DNA of 9,087 nt from Treponema sp. UBA3819 (GTDB taxonomy: Bacteria > Spirochaetota > Spirochaetia > Treponematales > Treponemataceae), in the NCBI GenBank assembly GCA_002369025.1, contig DFDV01000223.1, positions 1 to 9,087 on the forward strand. Reading direction: 5' to 3'. The notes below the pieces were generated by a model that was not told the origin of the DNA, searched no databases, and saw only the letters and a list, made by a program, of their open reading frames with translations. Shown here one piece after another: positions 5,687 through 9,087 of the stretch (position 1 is its first letter; each line of letters begins with the position of its first letter). The translations under genes were made by a program, and so were the position numbers.

Positions 5687-6490
5687 TTAGTCCAAGTGCC
5701 CCATCGCATCCAGAATAATTGAGCCTGCCACCGTGGCAGCGGTTTCAGTACGAAGCACACGCACGCCCATGCCGCAGCGGGTATATCCGCTCTGCTCCAA
5801 AAGCATACGCTCCCTGTCCGTCCAGCCGCGCTCACTGCCGATTGCCGCGACAACAGGTCTGCAGACGGCGGCTTTCTCCTGTTCAGCAGCATGACTACCG
5901 TAAAGAAAATCATGCAGACTCATTGCGGGGCGAATGTTATCCAGTGCGATTTTTGCGGGCGACAGACTTTCATCGCCCCCTGCATTTCCCTGCTGACCAC
6001 AGACTGCATCCAGACATTCTCCGAGCGTAACATGCATGTGCAGTTCGGGAACATGTGTGCCTGCCGCCTGTGCGGTTCCGTCCAGAAGCATCTGATAGGC
6101 AGCGCCTTTTTCCACCAGCGAACTTTTCATATAGGATTTGTCTCCTAGTTCTGTTCCCGTGAGGTGAACGGCACAGACTCCCAATCCCGCCACGTCACGC
6201 AGGAGACGGCGCAACTGAATGGGACGGGGAAAACCGATTATCATGGTAAGCGGGTACAGGGGCTTTCCATCGGACTGGGGCAGAAAATCAAAATACAGTG
6301 CGCCTTCGTTATCCTCACCTTTTGGCACAATCTTTGTAATCGTCGCTATTCCCGCCTTTCCGCCGATAATGCCCGCGTCAAAAGTGTCACCCACGCCCTT
6401 GTGCAGCACTTTTACAATGTGTTCCCTGCGCTCATCATGTTTTGCAAGGGGTTTAGAAATTTCAGATTCAGTAAAAAGACAGATATTCAC
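5687..6490 (-). CDS. rsmE: 16S rRNA (uracil-N3) methyltransferase RsmE
   Basis: RsmE is a SPOUT (trefoil-knot) enzyme that methylates N3 of U1498 in 16S rRNA using S-adenosylmethionine. The 267-residue protein has the N-terminal PUA-like region with EHIVKVLHKGVGD (23-35), the strand GFPRPIQLRRLLRDVAGLGV (86-105, usually PKG...K-TELGV) and the knot motifs AIGSERGWTDRE (216-227) and MGVRVLRTETAA (241-252, the family G-x-R-I-L-R-x-E-T-A). Two positions of the usual IGPEGG loop are changed (P to S, G to R), and residues 164-178 look like a lineage-specific insert. The start is GTG 6490, where the typical MN-hydrophobic N-terminus begins. AAAGG lies 12 bases away, too far for a good ribosome site, and a promoter ends six bases upstream. 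It is a single-gene unit, convergent with the GNAT gene across four bases. Confidence 0.93.
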   Translation of the reverse strand: MNICLFTESEISKPLAKHDERREHIVKVLHKGVGDTFDAGIIGGKAGIATITKIVPKGEDNEGALYFDFLPQSDGKPLYPLTMIIGFPRPIQLRRLLRDVAGLGVCAVHLTGTELGDKSYMKSSLVEKGAAYQMLLDGTAQAAGTHVPELHMHVTLGECLDAVCGQQGNAGGDESLSPAKIALDNIRPAMSLHDFLYGSHAAEQEKAAVCRPVVAAIGSERGWTDRERMLLEQSGYTRCGMGVRVLRTETAATVAGSIILDAMGHLD

Positions 6491-6496
6491 GCCAGA

Positions 6497-6525
6497 ATTC
6501 TACCTTTATTATGCTCAAATTTCAA
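6497..6525 (-). promoter_or_regulatory. Sigma-70-type promoter of rsmE
   Basis: On the minus strand TTGAAA (6525-6520), a 17-base spacer and TAGAAT (6502-6497) each match consensus at 5 of 6 positions. Only TCTGGC separates the -10 from the GTG start, so the transcript would begin at or next to the start codon and be leaderless. Confidence 0.65.
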
Positions 6526-6543
6526 TAATTTGCTGTTATCTCA

Positions 6544-6572
6544 TTTAAAAATCATTGTTTATAGGGTATACT
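6544..6572 (+). promoter_or_regulatory. Candidate promoter of the M30 lipoprotein gene
   Basis: TATACT (6567-6572) matches the -10 consensus at 5 of 6 positions. TTTAAA (6544-6549) is a weak -35 with a 17-base spacer. Transcription would start near 6579, leaving a leader of about 20 bases that contains GAGG (6591-6594) five bases before the ATG at 6600. The 109 bases between rsmE and this gene are AT-rich and hold only these divergent promoters as far as I can see. Confidence 0.5.
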
Positions 6573-6599
6573 TATTGCACTATATGTAGCGAGGTTACT

Positions 6600-8471
6600 A
6601 TGAAGCGGATTATTTGCTATGCACTTGTTGCAGGAACTCTTTTAACACTAAGTGGCTGTACTGATATTTGGGATAACCTTACTAACAATTCTAACAGTTC
6701 GCCTGAAAGCAATCAATATGGTACACAGACCGCAACGGATACAGGTGTGAAAGCCAACTACACAAGCGGCTCCCCCATCACTGTTGCCCCAAGCACAAAA
6801 ACACTTACTGTAACCGGCAATCTTCTTGGCGGAAAAACCGTCTATCTTGCAAAGACAAACCCTACTGGCACGCTTATCTCAAAAGACTACACCCGCTATA
6901 TAGAAAAAGTACCTTCAAACAACATCACGCTCTACACCTCCAGCCGTGCGGCGGAAGCACAGGATGCTACAATTCAGGACGCTCCTCATTACTGTGGCTT
7001 TGTCCATCAGGATTTTTCTTTTCCCACGCTTGACTCCTCAGCCCGGGCTACTTCCTCTGCTACGACAATTATAGACCGCCGTAATTCTCAACTTGAATTG
7101 GTCGTAGACGAAACAACAAAATACATCTGGATGGAACAGACAGAAAACTGGAGCAGTGCAAGCGACTTTAGTAAAAAAAGCACGACGCTGAGGGCAAAAG
7201 GCACCTATTGCAACGTATGGGTTGATGACGACTGCTATACTACGAAAGAAGCCAGCGGAAAAAGAATAACCTCAGCCATGGCAGAAGAAATGGCAACATA
7301 CTTTGATGCCATTCATAATCTGGAGACAAAACTATGGGGCGCTGAATCCGATCGCATTATGTATTATGATTCTGCCGCCGGCGATTTGACCACAAAACCC
7401 ATTACCTATCTTGATAATACAGGCGGAAAAGTCAATCTGGTTGTCATGGACGTAGGAAACACCTACAACAGCAAAACGGGTGAAGATAAAGGCGATACAC
7501 TGGGCTACTTTGCTCCAAAAGACTATTTTCCCAATACAACTGACATACGGGCATTGGGGTATAATGGCAGTTGGTCTTACGGCCATTCAAATGAAGGCAA
7601 ATACCTTTATATTAATGCCGCCACATGTGTCAGCGCACCAGCCAATCTCCGCACTATCATCACCCATGAGTACCAGCACCTTATAACCTTCGGCCTGCAG
7701 ACCATGGCACTGATGGAAAGCCGCAGCATATTGGTTACGTCAGGTTCTGCCTATTATGAGATGATGGCAATGGTTGGCGAAGATTTCATTAAGGAGTATA
7801 CAAATGCAAACTATGCGGACTTTACCAATGACAACACGCCATTTGCCTGGCGACTTCCCTATTTCAATGCCGGATATTATCTTTCTGGCATTGAATACAA
7901 CCTAACGAGCGTTTCGATTTCTTATGCGGTAAACTACACCTTTGGTGCCTGGCTTGCCCGCAAGTACGGGGGTGCGAAACTGATGCATTACATGGAAATA
8001 AATCCAGCGGTTTCTGGGTCGGGCAGTAAGGCATCCATAGATGACTATGCGACGATAGTAAAAGCCGTAAACTGGGCAAACAATACGTCAAAAACAATGG
8101 AGACCCTGCTCAAGGAATTTGCCTATGACTGCGTTATACCCAACAGCATCAGCGGCACTAATGGACTTATGAAAAGCACTTCGCTTGCGAGCAGCGACAG
8201 CCTCTATTGTTCAAGTCCCGCCTACGCTTTTCCCCTTATGCCAGTAGACTTGTGGAATCTCAGTTCATACATAAGCGTAACCGAAAAGAATAGAAATTCA
8301 CTGACCGGCCCGACACTCCTTGCCCATAATCAATACATAACATCTGGCATCCGTCCCTACGGCATGGAACTGAACAAAATCGGCACGATTGCTACAGGTG
8401 CAACGAGTATTACGCTCACCTTTAACGATAAGTCGGCCTCCTCCCTCAGAACCTACCTGATTATTGAATAG
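6600..8471 (+). CDS. Lipoprotein with M30 (hyicolysin-like) zinc metallopeptidase domain
   Basis: The 623-residue protein has a lipoprotein signal, MKRIICYALVAG followed by LTLSGC, with the lipobox Cys at residue 20. It should be a membrane-anchored protein of the envelope or surface. A Ser/Asn/Thr-rich tether follows (about 25-58). A catalytic region around residues 200-400 includes the Cys-containing strand TYCNVWVDDD, NLVVMDVGN and TIITHEYQHLITFG with H356-E357-x-x-H360, the M30 HEYQH signature. E387 in YYEMMAMVGED is the probable third zinc ligand, with E394 as an alternative. This family degrades proteins outside the cytoplasm; the substrate is unknown. All core residues look intact. The start at 6600 is chosen because the signal peptide begins there with GAGG upstream; the in-frame ATG at 6555 lies before the promoter -10. 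The stop overlaps the ribosome site of the next gene. Confidence 0.88.
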   Translation: MKRIICYALVAGTLLTLSGCTDIWDNLTNNSNSSPESNQYGTQTATDTGVKANYTSGSPITVAPSTKTLTVTGNLLGGKTVYLAKTNPTGTLISKDYTRYIEKVPSNNITLYTSSRAAEAQDATIQDAPHYCGFVHQDFSFPTLDSSARATSSATTIIDRRNSQLELVVDETTKYIWMEQTENWSSASDFSKKSTTLRAKGTYCNVWVDDDCYTTKEASGKRITSAMAEEMATYFDAIHNLETKLWGAESDRIMYYDSAAGDLTTKPITYLDNTGGKVNLVVMDVGNTYNSKTGEDKGDTLGYFAPKDYFPNTTDIRALGYNGSWSYGHSNEGKYLYINAATCVSAPANLRTIITHEYQHLITFGLQTMALMESRSILVTSGSAYYEMMAMVGEDFIKEYTNANYADFTNDNTPFAWRLPYFNAGYYLSGIEYNLTSVSISYAVNYTFGAWLARKYGGAKLMHYMEINPAVSGSGSKASIDDYATIVKAVNWANNTSKTMETLLKEFAYDCVIPNSISGTNGLMKSTSLASSDSLYCSSPAYAFPLMPVDLWNLSSYISVTEKNRNSLTGPTLLAHNQYITSGIRPYGMELNKIGTIATGATSITLTFNDKSASSLRTYLIIE

Positions 8472-8480
8472 GAGACCGGC

Positions 8481-8831
8481 ATGAAGAAAAGGATTTTTGC
8501 ACTAGTGACGATTTTTGGATTTGCCCTTCTGTTTACGTCAATGGGTACAAACAGGATGGCCTCGGTAAAAGGTCACATCAACTACTACGGAAACGCCCCT
8601 TTTGCCGTGCCGGGATTCAAGACTGACAAAGGAGAAATCCTCGCCATGGAAGTTGCTCCTGAGGCAAAAATCACCTTCAAAGAAGTGCTGGATATGCAGG
8701 GACACTATCTGCAGCTGAACGGTAAGCTGGAAAAGGCAGATTTGGGCAGTCAGCCAATCGGTGCCAAGGGAAAATTCATCATCTATTCATACAAGGACAT
8801 TTCCGTAAAGGAAAAGAAGTCCAAAAAATAG
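8481..8831 (+). CDS. Small exported protein, possible OB-fold
   Basis: This 116-residue protein has a signal peptide (MKKR, then a hydrophobic core to about residue 22) and no Cys at all, so it is not a lipoprotein and is probably periplasmic. Residues about 28-108 alternate predicted strands: VKGHINYYGNAPF, GEILAMEVAP, HYLQLNGKLEK and GKFIIYSYKDISV. Together with VLDMQGHYLQLNGKL this resembles small OB-fold proteins, but I cannot name the family. The C-terminus is lysine-rich (KEKKSKK). AGGAG (8470-8474) overlaps the stop of the M30 lipoprotein gene, and nine bases separate the two, so they are co-transcribed and possibly act together in the envelope. Confidence 0.8.
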   Translation: MKKRIFALVTIFGFALLFTSMGTNRMASVKGHINYYGNAPFAVPGFKTDKGEILAMEVAPEAKITFKEVLDMQGHYLQLNGKLEKADLGSQPIGAKGKFIIYSYKDISVKEKKSKK

Positions 8832-8867
8832 GAAACGGCCGCATCCAGTGCCGCAGTACCATACAAA

Positions 8868-8882
8868 GTTTGCGCTGCAAAC
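8868..8882 (+). terminator. Short hairpin, weak terminator or attenuator candidate
   Basis: GTTTGC and GCAAAC form a perfect 6-bp stem with a GCT loop, followed by ATTTTATA. The T tract is short and the stem weak, and it ends only eight bases before the ribosome site of the aldo/keto reductase gene. Partial termination after the lipoprotein pair, or modest control of the next gene, is possible. It is the only distinct structure in the 70-base gap 8832-8901. Confidence 0.3.
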
Positions 8883-8901
8883 ATTTTATAGGAGAAGACT
8901 T

Positions 8902-9087
8902 ATGCAGTTTAATGCAGTTACCGATTCATTCACACTGACCAACGGAGTGCAGATTCCCTGTATCGGTTTCGGCACCTGGCAGTCAGAAGACGGCGATGAA
9001 GCCTACAATGCCGTAAAGACTGCACTGGAATGCGGCTACAGGCACATAGACACGGCCGCGGCATACGGAAATGAAAAAAGCGTTGGT
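8902..9087 (+). CDS. Aldo/keto reductase (3' end outside window)
   Basis: Sixty-two N-terminal residues are visible before the window ends. They begin with the small hairpin and first strand TLTNGVQIPCIGFGTWQ (11-27). GYRHIDTAAAYGNEKSVG (45-62) follows, the family signature with the catalytic Asp (D50) and Tyr (Y55) of the Asp-Tyr-Lys-His tetrad; the Lys and His lie beyond the edge. The form GYRHIDTAxxYGNE is typical of the 2,5-diketo-gluconate reductase-like bacterial AKRs, which reduce small aldehydes and ketones with NADPH in the cytosol. AGGAG (8890-8894) stands seven bases before the ATG. The gene follows the small exported-protein gene by 70 bases on the same strand; a functional link to it is not evident. 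Confidence 0.93.
   Translation, partial: MQFNAVTDSFTLTNGVQIPCIGFGTWQSEDGDEAYNAVKTALECGYRHIDTAAAYGNEKSVG

Noticed and set aside
5683..5690. T run after the GNAT stop as a terminator
   Set aside because: TTTTTT is present, but I find no stable hairpin before it on the plus strand, and it lies within the four-base gap and the 3' end of rsmE.
6164..6589. Plus-strand open frames opposite the 5' half of rsmE
   Set aside because: They are antisense to a clearly identified gene, lack motifs and run through its promoter.
6555..6599. Upstream in-frame ATG of the M30 lipoprotein gene
   Set aside because: It precedes the -10 at 6567 and would bury the signal peptide and lipobox behind 15 extra residues.
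1..9087. Mobile element, CRISPR array or RNA gene
   Set aside because: I saw no transposase or integrase, no regularly spaced repeats and no tRNA- or rRNA-like segments on either strand. The only sign of mobility is the composition and 9-mer flanks of the GNAT pair.

Overview
The window reads as chromosomal DNA of a host-associated spirochaete, most likely a Treponema-type organism. This rests on gene content, not on a marker gene. The clues are a lipoprotein with an M30-type HEYQH zinc motif, an anchored TPR protein, and treponeme-like RsmG and RsmE sequences. Genes are tightly packed: no gene-free stretch exceeds about 110 bases. I see no rRNA, tRNA, CRISPR array, transposase or integrase.

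Layout. (1) Bases 1-2476, plus strand: the C-terminal ~93% of a fold-type I PLP aminotransferase, then a membrane-anchored TPR protein whose C-terminus looks like a degenerate Mrr-type nuclease fold. (2) Bases 2473-4873, minus strand: a compact three-gene operon of a cytoplasmic HExxH metallopeptidase-like protein, an exported protein of unknown function and rsmG. rsmG converges on the TPR gene, and both stop codons lie in one CTAG. (3) Bases 4934-5682, plus strand: a 59-codon gene overlapping by ATGA a TacT-like GNAT acetyltransferase. This is a candidate toxin-antitoxin-like pair and the most accessory-looking part of the window. (4) Bases 5687-6490, minus strand: rsmE with a GTG start. (5) Bases 6600-9087, plus strand: an M30-type lipoprotein metallopeptidase, a small exported protein with an OB-fold-like appearance, and the N-terminal 62 codons of an aldo/keto reductase.

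Regulation. The 60 bases between the metallopeptidase-like gene and the small gene/GNAT pair hold two divergent extended -10 elements (TGCTATACT and TGCTATAAT) that are near-perfect inverted copies. Two minus-strand genes, the metallopeptidase-like gene and rsmE, each have a good -10 hexamer ending exactly six bases before the start codon and no Shine-Dalgarno sequence. Both are therefore predicted to make leaderless mRNAs. The junction of the small gene and the GNAT gene is a run of eight A residues forming an A-AAA-AAA slippery heptamer. A -1 shift there would fuse the two proteins.

The functions shared within the window are few: two 16S rRNA methyltransferases (RsmG and RsmE) lie on the same strand but in separate transcription units. 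The most interesting part is 4070-5683: a divergent metallopeptidase-like gene and a small-protein/GNAT pair sharing a symmetrical promoter.
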